NCBI GenBank assembly: GCA_021234155.1
Contig: JAJEKV010000010.1
Location: 11,984,359-12,048,358 of the forward strand
Direction of reading: 5' to 3'
Length of the DNA stretch: 64,000 bases
Source: Isoetes taiwanensis
Taxonomy: Eukaryota > Streptophyta > Lycopodiopsida > Isoetales > Isoetaceae
In this document: in pieces, positions 44,726 to 60,200 of the stretch
Layout of the letters: every line of letters starts with the position of its first letter
Numbering within the stretch: the first letter of the stretch is position 1
Made by a program: the position numbers and the translations under genes
Notes under the pieces: generated by a model
What the model saw: only the letters and a program-made list of their open reading frames with translations
What the model was told of the DNA's origin: nothing
Databases searched by the model: none

Positions 44726-44790
44726 TAATAAGCATCTAATCTAACGCATAATAAGTATAATCTAACGATAATAAGTATCTAAATCTAACG
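44726..44790. repeat. Three-copy minisatellite (about 20-23 bp unit)
   Basis: ATAATAAGCATCTAATCTAACG, ATAATAAGTATAATCTAACG and ATAATAAGTATCTAAATCTAACG follow one another with small indels. Confidence 0.85.
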
Positions 44791-47700
44791 TCACATTGTC
44801 TCTTTGTTCCTTTGCATTGTCCCACCATTGCCTTGGTACTTTAATGTCTCTTGAACCTCCTGGCTCCAGCTTCTTTAGGTTCCCAAGTGGCCCAGGTCAG
44901 GTTGGCATGCCAATGTTTATCCTCAGGTTTCTAAAGGTACCTTTGGTGCTTCGGTCACCGCCTAGTTTTCCCGCATCAAGATGCTACGTCACCCTGCGGA
45001 TTCCATCGTAAGAGGTCCTCCGCCGCACGGCCGGGAAGCGGTAGCGCGATATTTAGATAATCTCCCCATCAACCGTTTAATGTGGGCCCTTAAATGTGGA
45101 TACCGCCGGGGCATGTTTCGGGCTAATAGGGTCTCGCGATATAGGTCGGGCCGAGCCCCATTGTCCCGAGGATATGTTATGGTGACGGTACCTACTTTGA
45201 TGCTCATGTTTCCTACACTTTAGACCGCGGTCATTGGGGTTCCTCTAATCGCACTTTCACAAAAAGATCTTATGTCTCAGTTTCTTGTGCTTATGTTTTG
45301 GCATCCAAGTTTCTTCTAAGACATTTCCATGCATGCAAGGTACCAAAGGATTCCGATCAATCACAAGGATTAACCCCAAATTTGAGTGCAATGCAGTGCA
45401 TCTAAAAGGAAATCGTCGCTGATGGCTTAAATGTAGTCAGATCTACCTAAGTCGTAGCGAAGTTTGTCCGATTTTGACTAATTGTTATGCGGATGTATAT
45501 ATTGAGAATATATGGATATTAACTTCTAGATTTTTCATCTTTGGAGGAATAAGAATAGATCATTCCCGATGGTAAAGTGGATTGTAGAAACCTACCTCGT
45601 TCTGTTAGACAAGATCCCTTGTGCTGTTGGTGGTCAACTTGTGCTCGGCTACAATGGATCGAAAAAAAAAGTTTATGTAGCTCGGGCCTTTAGATCAATA
45701 GATTTCGAGTGGAGCTATTTCAGATGATATACATATTTAGAAGTAAACTCCTAATGTCATTCCAAATTGACATTCTTTTGACAACTCCTCATAAAATTAG
45801 AATCGGGTTTAATCAACCTGCACTAAAATGGTGACTTTATAGATGATAACGCACCAATTGAGTGTGTAATTTGCAAAGTTCCAAAGCTATTACTGTAACC
45901 TACATGACCAGCCCAAACAATTTAAAATTACTATACAGGGCGCAGGTCCGTATTGTAATTTCTTCTAGATTTAATGCATTGCATCCGTGAAGGTTACTTC
46001 CACCGCCGTGAGTCCTAAACATTACAAATACGAAGAAGTAAATAACGCGAATAATCTACTGGCCAAGCATACCGTGGACCTTACGAACTACGATGTTCTT
46101 CGGAAATAATATTATTTTTACTCTAGAGCTCCTTCGGGTAAGAGACACCATGGGTTTGTTCCTATAGCCACTATATGGCTTAATAATCGGAGCATCAAGA
46201 GATATTTCTACAAAATATGGATCTTAAATTGGGCTAGTTTCCATTTGAATAACGGCTTTGATGAGAGCTTTGTTGGTTTTTCCGCTTCCAGGGATCTGGC
46301 AAGCCGCATCTAATTCCCCATTGTTTCGCCATACTCCACTTCTAATCTCCACTTTCCACCTTCATGCATACCACCAATGGTCTCTCTCCGCCCTCGGCCA
46401 TATTATGGCTCCTTCACCGCTCTTTTGGTAAATGTCTAAAGATATTCCTCTTTTTGCTACTCCACACTTAGCCACTGTGGAAAATTCAAAATAAAATAGC
46501 GTCACCGGAAGGGAAATAAACTGGTTTCAATGGGATCCATCTCTAAAGCAAAGAAATAACAAAAGCCAAGCAGTGCATTTTCAATTAAACAAAAACTCAA
46601 AAGGGAATCTTCAGTAGTTGACATTGCATTATGCTTGTCGGCCCAGTCGAAGCTCAAGTAGCATTTCTCTCGAAGGATAGTGAGCAAGGGGAATCTCGAG
46701 TACTTTAATGCCTAAGCTTAATTTGACGGAAGACTTTCAAAACGCCTCACATATGGCCCTCTCCCAGCAAGAGTGAATTAGGAATCATGAAATCGGACTT
46801 GAAAAGGAGGACTAGCGATTTTAGTTCCTTCATACGCTACGTGCATCATATACGGATGCTCTTTAATCACTTCATACAAGGTTTATGAGGCTAAGCTGTT
46901 AGAAGTGGTAAAAATAGTCATAAACCATATTTGCTTTCCTTCTTAATATTTGTGATAAGAATTTGTCCTAATCGCGAAGTAGAGAAAAATTCTCGGTGAG
47001 AAAATGAAAAAAATGTATCGCAACAAAGTTTTAGGACACGGGTTTTCCTAACATGGATGTAGTGAATGTCACCCTAATTTGACTCTACAAAAGGTAATAG
47101 GGCCCTGTTGATCAAGCTTTGTTTGAAAGCAGAAGTGCTTAACCACTTATGTAAAATGTGGGGGTCTGTGATCACCGCTATACGCCAAAGATCCTTCATT
47201 ATAGTGATTGGCCAACCCTTCACTTGGCTACAAGGCCCACAAGCTTACTTAGAGGCACTCTATGGGGTCAGCAAAAGGAAGAGTATTGAAGCATCTATTC
47301 ATACAAGGCCCATCATTTTATGATTGACACAAAGCGTTAGAATGCCAACCTAGGGAAAATCAATTCTGTAAATAAAAGTCTGTTCACGAAATCGACTTCC
47401 AAAGGAATCTTTGAAAGACTCTGCACCCTTAAAAATGCCCATTTTTCTTAGAGATGAGTGGACAGGTGGATAATTTGAATATTTTGAAAGCACCATTTTT
47501 GAGGGGAATTTGAACTCACTCTTCCATCCTAAAACTGTCAGTACCATTTCATCTCCCAGTCAGCTCTTGGCGGTGTCAGTAACATTTTAAGGACAAAACA
47601 AAATACATTGAAAACAAATGTCAAGATGCCTTAAAACGTGATTTAGTTCAAAAGTTTATGAATTCACTGCCAAAATTATGAACAAAATTGCAAAAATGCA

Positions 47701-48194
47701 ACACATTTTGATATTTCGCCTCCCTAAATGAAGCTGTAAAATATCATTTTTTCACCTTAAAGTACGCCCCCACACGAGTTGAAGTTGAAGATGCTTCTGT
47801 TTCTTGCCTTTATACACTTGTCCCTTTATTCGTCTCCACTGCTAAGGTAGGACTTCCTCAGATAACGCGACGGTGACGATGTATCTAACTGACTTTTAAA
47901 CTCTTGCACTGGCTTTGTTCCTCCTAGTCCTAGTTCTTCCAACAATTCCCCAAGATGGTATAAATTTATACCTCAATAGACAGTAATATGTGGACATAGT
48001 ATGCTAGAGAGTTTGCACCGAGAATCTTCTATACCGCGAAGAAGACTTGAGCGATAGGATTTATACATCAAAGAACTCGAAAGCGCATAACCTATGTTGT
48101 AAGCGATTTCGAAAGTGGTGGCTAAATTTCTATACCGCAAGGATCTGCTGCAAATTTGAAATGCTAAAGGTGCCTTCTCAGAGCAAAGCTATAC

Positions 48195-48276
48195 CAAAGA
48201 TATATATATATATGTATATTATATAATATATAATATATATATATATATAACATATATATTTACATATATATCCTGA
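48195..48276. repeat. (TA)n-rich microsatellite
   Basis: A long run of TATATA interrupted by TGTATATTATATAATATA and ending in ACATATATATTTACATATAT. Further TA-rich tracts continue near 48368-48440. This is low-complexity sequence. Confidence 0.9.
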
Positions 48277-51200
48277 AAGTATATTCCCGGCGATAAATCT
48301 ATAACGAGAGACTTCCCCAAAGATAAATTTATACCGCTTATATATACAAATATGTGAACGATATGGCACAAATATATATATATATTAAAGGATGTATATA
48401 AATATATACATCCTTATCCTTATATATACAATTATATCGAGTGCACAAAATGAGGAAAAGTCCCAAAACCTGTATATTTGGCCGCCATGCCTTTGGTAGA
48501 GATTGATCTTGGTCATTCATCTTCGATAGATCTGCCTGTGACGCAAGGACACCCCCTCTAATCACCCTTTGGTGCAGAGATTGGTACGCCAATGTGCTAG
48601 ATTGACGCTCCGTGATGTGGACCTTTATTTGGGCTTTTAGTCCGGGCCGCTTCTGATCAAGGGAGTGCAAAATCATAGCCATTGATCTTTTCGGAGCAAC
48701 CACAAGGAAGGTACTTTAAAGTATTTAATCTAGGGCCCTTCAGTTAGCATCTTAATCTAGACCGCTATTTTAGCGTCCGACTCATTATTAATTTCTAATT
48801 TCATTAATGGCCTTTACTTTGGGGTTTTATTCTAGACCATTGGGCTCTTTTAGGATCTCGATCTTTAACCATTGGTTAATAGCGCCATCAAAATTTAATG
48901 CCGAGGCATACCATAATTTAATATCGTTTCCTTAGGTGCTCCCGTAATTTTGCATGGCTTTCAAGGAAAATTCTTGCAGATGAGAATTTCTGGCAAAATG
49001 CGGTATCCTCTCTCCGACAAATCCGCTTATGCCAAAAGCATTCCTCGCGAATCGAAGTTCTTCTACTATCTTTGCCGGACCGGCAGCCTTTGGCATTCCG
49101 CTCCACCATATCACGCATCGCTCAGCTGCCCCCTCGACCTCGAAGATTTCCAAGTCCCCGAGCTAGTAGCCGCCAAGGTAAATGTAAAAGGAATTGGTCT
49201 CTTTACGGCCCCACCGTGTTCTTTTGTGGCCGGTTTCACTTATAAAGCCTCCAAGATATGATTTCTATGACTGTGATTTATCCTCATAGTCAACATATAC
49301 AACTTCTAGGAACGCCGAGAAACCATTGGTAATTTAATTGTCAAAACCAGATTACTTACAACTAGACCTTTTGAGTTGGAATTATCCTCACGCTTCCCTC
49401 ATGAGAAGTTACTGACATAGTTTTGATGAAAGTAGCAGCTTTTGCAAGTCTTCTCGGGGCTTACTTCCAAAGGAGTTTAGAAAGGCACACCAGTGTGTTA
49501 AAGCTCGCTACATGAAGTAGGTTTTCCTCCATGGTATGCCCAAGTAAGCAAAGACTGGGCCCATTTTTGTATCATTGCATCAAGATTTCGGTATTCTTTC
49601 GAAAGATCGCTTTGATTAAGGTGACCCGTGGTTGTTGCAAAGCTAATCTCACGGCTGTTATTAAAATTTCTACAAACTACTTAGGAAATTGGTAAATAAT
49701 TTTGGTTTTTGAGAAGCTCACATGGAGAGGAGAAGGATCGGGATGCAAAAGCAACCAATTCAAACCATATCATTAATTCATCATGGAAGCCTTTTCGCTC
49801 GCTTTGGCTTCTTCTTCATGCGCCAGCTTAACCCGCGATAGTTTCTTCTCTTGCGCCTTAAGTAGTAACAAATCTACATATGCAAAGTATGAATATCTCC
49901 GTGGGCGACATTTTGGTCCTCGTTTCGCAGTCAAACCCGCATCCATGCTATTGTGCACCCTCTAGGTAGGCCTTCTTAACTCCTATCTCTTTACATTCAA
50001 TTTTTAAAACCCTTATTCTAAAAGATTACCAGAGCGTGAAGATATGATAATAACCCATGAAGCATAAACTAGGGTCAGATGTAAGCAAAAGTCAGCTTAA
50101 TTTTGAGCTGTGGTACACAATCTTTTGTAGTTCAAGATGGAATTACGCTTTGAAATATAATATAGGCGTGATGATCCGGAACGCATTTCCAAATGCCGTG
50201 ATTTTGAAATATCATACAAGGATGACCTCGACTCCAAAGGTTCGTGTTTATATTGGGTTCCTGGATTTAATTTCTTCTTTGAGTCCGTGGATTGAATATT
50301 TCTTCCCAAAAGAGTTCAAATTCTATTCTGTGACTTCATCGTAAAACACTTCAACATGAAACATGAGATGAATGCACGTGACAAGAAATCTGCTTAGGTG
50401 TACTGTAAATGGTTCTTCCAATCAAGCCCCGCTAAACATGTTGGATCCCGGTGATCTACCAATCATACTTTGGGTAGAATGGATGCATCACAGAAGTTTT
50501 AGAACCAATTTTACTTAAAACTATTATGCAGAATTTACCCCATTGCACAAATGCAAGCTGCCTTCTCCGGGCTTCCGTGTTCATGTCTTCCTCTTTGTCT
50601 CACTTTCGCTATAAGCCTTTTAGTTCAACTGAGTATACTTTTGCATAATCGAAGGTTATGGATCTTTGCATAGATAATGCGAGATGCTAATTTGTTCTGC
50701 GGCCGATCACATGTAAGGAGGAGCTTGATCTAGAAAGTGCTTCAACCCCTTTTGTTTATTTGTTGATCAATCTCGCGGATGATCTCTATATAATCATCGT
50801 GACCGCTTCTAAATTTCGAATTCAAATTCAATTATGTAAGCTCATCGTAGAAGTCATGTTTTTGCTTTTCCGTGATGCATGCATGAGAAGTTCCACTGAC
50901 CGACCGGTGATAAGATAGACGCGGAGCAAGCCTAGCTATGGTACAAATTTCATGGATGTGAAGACCCATGGAACTAAAGATTATTTCGCTCTCAGATGTA
51001 AATCAGCGCGAAGATATCCTCGCCCAGCAAACTTTAGAAGACATCCTTCCTCGAAAGCGTATTCTAAAAGGAGGTTTTGATGTCTTTGATTCCTCGACTT
51101 GCATTAACCAGCAAGAAATCACCCTTTTATCGAGTAGATTCATTCCTTTCTTTTAACGCACATGTAAACTTCATTCTTTTGTGGCAGCTTAAACCGGCTG

Positions 51201-54200
51201 AATGGGGCGATGGCTAAAGTTTCTTTGAGCAATCGCCTCTCACTTTGATTTCTTCTTTGGCATCCTAATCTAATTTAGAATCGCTTCAATTAATGCCGTA
51301 CCGATGATGGCGCGCATTGATCTGATCAATTATGCCAATGTGCCTTGAGTCACCGAGCTTGCTCGGTATTCAGGGATCAATATGCGTAACAAAGATGTCA
51401 TGCCGTGAGGCATAGACTGTTTGCCCAAATTGAATCAAACCCTTTATTTTCTCGCGAAGGTTTTGATCTGTCGTATCTCGCTTCATGGCTCTATCGCAAT
51501 TTCTTTTATTTTCGTGGACTAAGCGGAATCCGCCAACAAGGGAACTGATACAGCCGTATCAAGTGCTAACCTGAGAAATCGTTTATTTCTAAGTTCTTCC
51601 GGATTTTTCATTCTATCATGTTGTTATAGTTAGGTCTCTGGGTGGATAAGTTGTTCTCACAGATTGCCTCCGTCACTGCATATCTTATGCCCTTTTAACT
51701 TAGGTAAGGAATAAACGCATTAGTTATTTTGTTGCAATTTCAGAGTAATATTCGCTTGATCTAAGTCCTGGATATCCACGTGCTTTCTGTTTTTGGGTCC
51801 CTAAGTGTGATAGGAAATCAGATTTATTAGTATTGAGTCAGGCAATAAGAAAACTTCGGACGGCACTAATGGGCATGTTGGTTATTTCCGCTTTTTCTTT
51901 CATCTTGCTCCTTTGTGCTTTAATGCTGTGGATTGTCGATGACCGACAAGCCACTTCAGTGTCGACTTTACCCCAGAGTAACTGCGTTTGGTCGTAAGAA
52001 TAAAATGCTAAAATGGGATGTTATTGGCCATGTTGGAATGAATTATTAGGTAATGGAAACCATGTAAAACCAATTATAGCCAAGGAATTTGCACATTGAA
52101 CCTTTAAAACGCTTCCAATATGACTCCACTGGGAAGCCATATACGTTAATATGGGCAATCTTAGATGCAAGTCTTCTGCAAACAAACAAAATAGGTAAGC
52201 TCTTGAACCACCTTTTAGGCCATGTAAATTTATAGGAATTTCTATGTGTTGTGGAAATAGATGCATGTGCTAATATCTCCTCAATCTATCCTGCTTTGTT
52301 TTTGGGAGAATTGGAGCCTTTCTTTTGTCATTTTAACATCTCAGCCGGATTTCGATGGAGCAGCGAGTTGCTAGTTAGAGTTGTTAGTTAAAGTGTCGAT
52401 CGACGCCGGGCATTGGCCGGGTCTTGAACTTATAAGTGTGCAGTCCACAATCCTTTGAATTAGAATATACAAAGATGATCAAGGCCATACCATGCAAATG
52501 TTCTAAATGATGCATCCGGAAGCCGCTTTCAAATTCGTAGAACTTGGCGGACTTTGGCATCCTTTGGTTGATGCATCACCATCCGTAGGAACTGCCAATT
52601 CAATCGCTCTTAACTTTATCCTTCAGATGTGCCGTGGAGAGTTGGCGTAAAAACTAGCAAGTCTTATTGATTTCAAATCTTGATTCTCTCGCTGGTATGA
52701 TGTGTGTGTAAGATGATATGCGCTAAATGAATCGCGGGTATTAATTTATATTCATGATTAGCTCCTCTTTTAAATATTTCAAAGAATCGGGACTTCTTTT
52801 GGAGGTGTTGAACAAACTCCGCTTACCACTAATTTTTATCCATACTATAATTCAGGTCAGTTTCGCTGCATTCACCTCTCGATATGTACTTATATGCAGC
52901 AAAAAGTGTTAAAATCAAAAGTGAAGCTTGATGTACATGGAACTTAAGGCTCTTTTGAAAAATATGCACTACCTAACCCGGACAGGCATATTAGAAATGG
53001 TAGAAGTGGAATCGGTCATTTGAACCATAAGAACCAAGGTTTGGAGCAAAAAATGAGTTTCTTTGGTTTGGCTCTTAATGTCCCCGGAGCGCGGTTCTTG
53101 GGAAATTTCGGCGGGATTACATCCTACTACCATTATTGTTGGTAATCGGAGATAATCCCAACTATGAGTTGCATATCTTACCCATGTTTGCGCAGGCAAA
53201 GAGACAACAGGAAGGCCTTCCCACCCCTTTAGTTTAGAATCGTTTTCAGCCAAAGATGATATGTTTCTTTACACGCTACTTCGGAAAGTGCTGCCTTTTA
53301 AGCCATTATGAGCACCCTACTATCTTCAAGCATTTTAATGTCTTCTATTGGTCAAGATTTGGCTTCGTATAGGTAACTTTTGTGATGGACATCCCTTCAG
53401 CCCGCGAACAACTATGTCGGGTGACGCATCCCCGGCTCGTGATCATGCTCTCCGATGTCCGGGAATTTGGTTCTTTCCTCATATGCAGCTCAGCCAGGGT
53501 TTGCCTTTTAAATGCCATCAAATGCGGTATCTAACTCTTCCATGTGATGTTGCGTGTATCCGCAGACTTTAGTATTGAATTAAACCTCGCACCGCTTTAT
53601 GCAACAGATCATCATTGATATTATTGGGCCTTGCATGCACGGCGTCAACTGTTCTCTCGCTCTAACACATGTACTAATTCAAGATTCCATTTCTCCGAAG
53701 GGCACAAAGTGATGCCTGTACCATCGACCGCGCAAATGTTAGTCTTCGTGAATGACTTTCAAAGTTTGTTCCCCATCATATCTTCACATCACCGCATCAA
53801 AGATTGATGCCACCGCACGACGAAGAAAGGGGTGGTATGTCAAGCATTCTTAGCATGGCAAATACTCACATATGTCAGGTTGTAGGAACCGGATTATTGC
53901 AAGCACTCCATGATGATATACCGTAACCCTCATTGTGGGACTTTGAGGATGTTGTCGGCATTCAAACAAAAGCATAAAGCTTCTTATGATCAATGTTTCT
54001 CAAGTGTTTTGTGCCAAGCTTCCAGATTAGTCCACTTTTCTTCATCATGTCATGAAGGTGTATATTATTTCATTTGTTCCAAATTATTTTGCCTCAAATG
54101 GTAGCCATTGGATGGTCACAATGTAACAAATTTCTGGAAAGCAAGGTGTTAGATCCTTATTTTTAATCACAATCATACGCTGCCGCCAGATTATCACATG

Positions 54201-57200
54201 GTCTCGCATAGTCAAGTTTAATACTTACTAAGGACGCGGCTTTTGCATAATCCAAGAATGGGGCTTTCTACCCCAGCAATTTAGGTATTTATTCACAGTA
54301 AGAATTACTAAGAAGCCCCTTTGAGGTGCATGGGCCATTGACCCCTCTTCATTAGTTTTCCCCTTTATGAAGGGAATCCGTGTTGTAAAATCGAGTGTGA
54401 ATCTATAGGTTGAAGAGCAATTATATGTTACCACCAGAAATGTACCCTCCTTTTTTATGCATGAACACTTTTCCATGGAACATGCATAACCCGGTTTAAC
54501 CTCGTGATGAATTAACCAATTCCTGCTAAAACCCTCAACCGGTTGACGTATTGCCTTGAAGAATACTTACATGCTTGAACATGAATTTGCGACAAAGCCA
54601 TAGATGAGATTTAAGAAGGTGCACGGTACTAAGAGCATAAATTTTCCTTCATAACAAAGTTAAAATGATTTGCCTCTACATGTTTTATGTCCGGCCTCCT
54701 ATAGGCATTTCTTCAGAGTATTTCATAACATTTGTGCACGCCTTTATAGCCTCTAAGTATGCATTTGCTTTTTGGGTTTCCTTTCTATTTGACTTTCAAC
54801 TTTTTGGACTATAAATATGTCTCAATGTGCCTCCAAGCGATTCTTGCTATTTATATTAGTCAATATGATACAAGCAATTGTAGGAATACCTGTAATTATT
54901 GATTACGTAAATGCCCTTTATTGAACTTTTTTTCATGAAAAATTAAAATGGAGGTAATTGGCAAAGATAAAATGACTACCAACTTACTTTTGGGGATCTC
55001 CCTTTGACCACATGGACATGAGTACTTCATCTTTGCACAAGCTACCTACATTCTACTGTGGTTGCCGCACCTATTTATTACTACGCTTAAAGACACACTC
55101 CTCTTTCAAATGCTTTATGCATCACAAGGCGATTAAGCATCGGGTAATTTATGGAGTATTATCGCTTTCCAATTTGTTTTAGACAATTCCGTGACACGCG
55201 TTTATGAGTATTATCATTTCCAATTTTGCCTTGTGACAATCTATGATTATTGTGGTTTTCTCGGGCTTAAAGATAAATATCGTGGTTGCAAATGGACTCC
55301 CTTTAACCTAGCATTAATGTCAGCAGGAGCAAATAGCATTTCGTCCCCAGATATAGGAACGCCGCAAGTGATGTTGCATAATCCTCAAAGTTATTCCCGC
55401 CTAAAATGCCCCTTCTCTTTACATATATACCGTAGTCCAAACAGGCAAGGCAGGCAAGGCAGCCTAACGTTGGCTCAATCTCCTCTGCTATTTCCACATA
55501 AGAGATACCGATATATCATCAATCTGATTCTAAGATCTTCGAGTAAGATGTTTTGAAATACCCTCAATAGGCCCGCCCTTCTGGTTTTAAGGTCAAATTT
55601 TCTTCCTCAAACTATCTGAGTCTTACTTAACCCTTTATGTTATTGGGAATAAGTTTCTACATGCATTTGTAGTTTGCGGTAAGTATGTTGCCTTAACTTC
55701 TTGGTTGGCATTTTTATGCAGCTACTTTGCTCCATTGTTTCCATCAGAGCTATATTTTTGAATCAAATTTCAAGACCCCATAAGCAAGAAGCCTCTTCTT
55801 TGAGTTTCGGGATTTGAACATAAGCAGGCCGATTATCGCCCATCTTTTATGCCTCAGATTCATTTTCACTACTGCCCATGTACCGCTTTAAAGATCAAGA
55901 ATTTAGCTTTTAGCTCTACAAATTTATGCTCATGATTTATGCATACATCGCTATCCCCGATTCTTGCCTTTACTCATTACATAAAGCGTCAACATAAGTC
56001 CCAAGCAGGTAGTTGGTCTACAAAGATCTCGTGACACTTGTTATGGGATGGAGGATAAGGACCTTTGTGGTTCCGTGTAGAGCATTCACACGTAGCAATT
56101 TTATGAAAGAAGCTTTTCAAGGATGGCCGCACTGCAGCGTGTAATGCATAATGGCAAATGCGACAAAGGGTCCAATAGTTAAGGTATTCTCATTAATAAT
56201 TGAATGCAAAGAAAAATTGTTGCTTGTGTGCCCGCTCCAGAGCCTTTATTTATAGAAACAATTTCGGCAATGTATATCACCGCTGTTAACGGTTGAAGTT
56301 TATTCTCAACTCTTGCCTATGTAGCGCAAAGCTTCAATGCTAAAAATCCCTAGTTGATTCAAGAGGCCGAGCTTTGTTCTTACAAGCATTTGCATCAAGA
56401 AATGATCGTAATCAATTCATTCCTACTTCTAGAGGAGCAACGGATGTTGCATTGGGGAGGCAATGCGCGCACTTTTATTGGGAGAAGCGATTAACCGCAA
56501 GATGCCACCGGATATGGATGATGAAAATTCTTTTAAAGATATCCACCGCCTATGCATGATTTGTCAAGAATGATCATGGACCTTCCCTCATATTCCTACC
56601 GCTGCGATTGTCGAGCAGATTAATTTCTTTATGGCACTTGCTATTTGTGATCTCTATCATTATCATTTCTCACCTCCGACTCTAATACCCCGCTTATTTG
56701 TGAATCAAGCCTCGACGTAAGGAACAAGGCATCCAGACTCGCGGAATTGCGTGCTTGAAATAGCTCTTTTATCACTTTTGACCATGAAATTCATGCGGTA
56801 TGAAATTTCCGAATTTGTGAAATTTGTCAAAGTCTTGAATTTTCTCTTATTGATGTCAACAGATGACGGCCAATTGCTTTGATGTGGCGCAGACATGAAG
56901 ATTCTTGCGGCCTAACAAATTTGTTAACACTTTCGCCTTTTGCTAGAATCAAAATTATTGATCAAGTAAGTTGTATAATTGGTGCGCCTCACATGGTCTT
57001 TATTTGACAAATATATTTTAATTGTTCGTGGAAATGGAAACTCCTTGAGAGCCCAAGTGGGCATTACGTAATTTGTGTTTTCCATCCTTAGATCGTGGCT
57101 TGTAATTCATCCTCGATTAGAGAAAGCCGACCTAAAAAGTAATCCATGTAAGTTCAATGCTAAAAATGTTAAAGTAAAAGAAAGCTAGAGTATCATAATT

Positions 57201-60200
57201 GTGTTTGTTAGTTAATTGACTTAAAGCTTATAGGAGTAAAATGGGGCTCCCTTTAATAGTCAAGCATATATTTTAGTTGTGTTTTCATAGTAACTCAAGC
57301 ATATCCTTCCAAAATATCTTCTCCATTGGTGGAACTTGTCATAAGGTATTGTAAATATCTCTTCTAAAAAACCTTAGCTTTCGTAGACATTCAAGCACAT
57401 GCATTATCAATGTCGCCTATATATGTTAATGCCGGGTTATATCTCGAAGTTTAAAACTCAAAGATAGCAAGCAAGATCGCGGAAAGCAAGCCATCAAATC
57501 GTGATATCAGAGAGACCAATTGTCGCTAATTTTGCTATTGTTTTACCTGGCTGTCGCTAACTTGATTTCCATAACTGTATTGCAAAATTGTTAATTTATT
57601 TGAATCTTCAAGCAATTGATCAAAAAGTGCAATCTGACTCGCAGATAAAAAATATCAAACAATCAAGACATTTGTTTGTAGATCATCGACAATGGCAAAC
57701 GACCTTGCTTTGTCTATTCTTGTATTCTTGACAATACTATGTCTATGTGTCAAGGTTCAAATGATATTTTAAGTAGAAAGCATCAACTACGATTTGATGT
57801 TTGGGTAATGTTAAAAAGGGAGTTTCTATCTATTGAAATAAACAACCAAGGATGTGAGATGATACTATTTTATGTATTTTTTATACCGCATTGCTAAAGT
57901 TCATTGCCCTTCTTATGCAACTACCCTCTAGTGCGCCTTCAAAAATATGATTGTTAAACAAATGATGCCCATGTACTCCTAAGCATAACATTTACAAATT
58001 GTTAAATTATTTTGCACCTTCATTAATTTGTTGAGGTTCTTTTATTTCATCAAAGAAGACATTGAAATTCGACTATCAGTGCAAAGCCACAACGAATTGA
58101 CATAGCTTAATTAAGCGCAGAGCATAACTTTGATATCATCACATATTTTTGGAAGAAAATGCATGTTCCTTCCGCTTTTAAAAAATTGGACCATCATTGT
58201 CTTCTAATAGAACAACCCCTTCGCTAGAAATGTTCAATTGATTTAACATCTTCAGGGTTTCAAGGTTGTTAAGTTCAATACCATAACAAAATCTTAATTT
58301 CATGGCAGTTGAAGAATATATACGTACCAATTTTAATGAACCATGTTGAGCAATTCAATAAAACTTTTATGGAATATAAGAAACAAACACCTAGAGAAGG
58401 TTAATTCTATTAGAGTTTGAGCAGGTGTTAACCACACTACAAATTTGACTTTGACTTTGACTTTGACTTCCTAGTTGCAGCTTTGAAGTTGATTTTGCAC
58501 AACTCTTGACTTCGGGAGATCCCAAAGAAGCTACCAAATGACTTGATATAATTTCCCATAAGATAAATACTTGTATATATATATACATATAAAAATATGT
58601 AGTCCAGAGTATGTTTATATCGTGGCAAAAACTATGGGGTCTTTCTTGCTCCCAAAGGTTTTGCAACTTAATAATCGCTGAAATAAATACACTTAAGGGA
58701 TAATTTTATGCAGCTTTTCTTAGTTTTTAGTTCAAAAGTTCTAAAATAGTTCTAAATTCTCCACCTTGTAATGCAAATGTTAGAGCATAAATTAGTCGAA
58801 TCCCAAGAAGAGCTTTATTTTTTTTTTCTCTACACACATGTTAACTTCACTTTTAGGCGTACTCTCAAAAATCAAGCATCAAAGGCAAAGGACCCCTAAA
58901 ATGTTATGGAGACACATGTGTTCAACGAGAAGGAAACTAATGAGTTTGTCCATAAGTGGTATAAACCCCAAAAGTTTACCTATTTCTTTGCAAACAGACA
59001 AAAGCAATATAGATGCACATTTCTCTGTGGAGTAAAATGTGCACAATTTCATCGCTAATAGATGATGGAATTAGCCGGGCGACTCTCAACATTGACAAGG
59101 AGCTCGACTATCTTCAACATCACTATATATTGTGGATTGGTATCATGCAAGCCCAAAGATATGATAAATACATCTCCTAGAACAACAAAAAGGCCATGTA
59201 ATCATGTAGCTTCACTACTCAACTTCTCGTTTCCTGTGAGCAATTTATACCTAAGATCGCCATTGGAACTTCCAACTAATCGGTGATGATTTCATGGATG
59301 TATTACCATTTGTAATACCATATGATGCAAAACAATAATTTTTCATTCAAGCAGCTTTGTTCAACCAGATCCCAATGTCTTTTAAGGTCAATTAGGATGT
59401 TTTAGCCAAAATGGTTGTGAAATAACAAAATTTTTGGTCTTCTATAAATGTTCAATATAAATGTTCCCATATGGGATAAGATACAAAAGTGTCTATAATT
59501 TTATCATATGAGTTTGCCCCATAATAAATCTTTGGCTTCTCGTGAGGGTCCTTTTCCCTCTAAAATGAGATATATTTTTCTTTGTTGTTCTTCCTCTTTA
59601 TCGTTAAGTCTTCCTAAAATGTCCTGCTTTCATAGCTTTATAAATCTTAGACACAAGATAGTAAAAGAGTTCTTTTAGGGTATTTTAGAATTTTGTAAAT
59701 TCCCTTTAGAAGGAATTTCAAACGCGACTTCTTAAATAAGCGCTTCATTTTAAACCTCGTTTCTTTGTGTGTACTGCTTGTCACCAAATGAATTGGAAGA
59801 TGAGGCACAATACTTTCCAGCCTGTTTCAAATTATCATCATATCGTAGAGCAATATTCTCAACTTCTTCATCGTACATTTTGTAATCCCATTGTTGAATA
59901 CTCTACCTTAAGTCGCTAGGTCCTACTTACTACTGCTCCATTCCATCAAGAAAAAATCTATTGAAGATACAACATACCCCAGCCTCATCATAAATATTTT
60001 TGTATAAAAGATATATTTTTCTACTTAAGGTTTTTCCTAAAGGGCTGCATTTTAATCCTAGTAGTAAAATTCCAGATCGCTACATGCATCCGCTATTTGG
60101 CATTTATTGCCACCCATTGTATCTTCATCCTGCTAGACCAATTTGTTCCCCAAGGATGTTAAAACCAATTCCAGAATGAATTCAATTCAATTCCATATTC

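Noticed and set aside
48178-48703. Minus-strand frames with Tyr/Ile repeats
   Set aside because: They are translations of the (TA)n microsatellite.
50140-50335. A possible copia RNase H fragment (plus-strand YKDDLDSKGS, recalling the GYxDADxAGDLDxRxSTSG motif)
   Set aside because: Only one short segment resembles the motif, the GDLD core is incomplete, and no RT or second RNase H block was found on either side.
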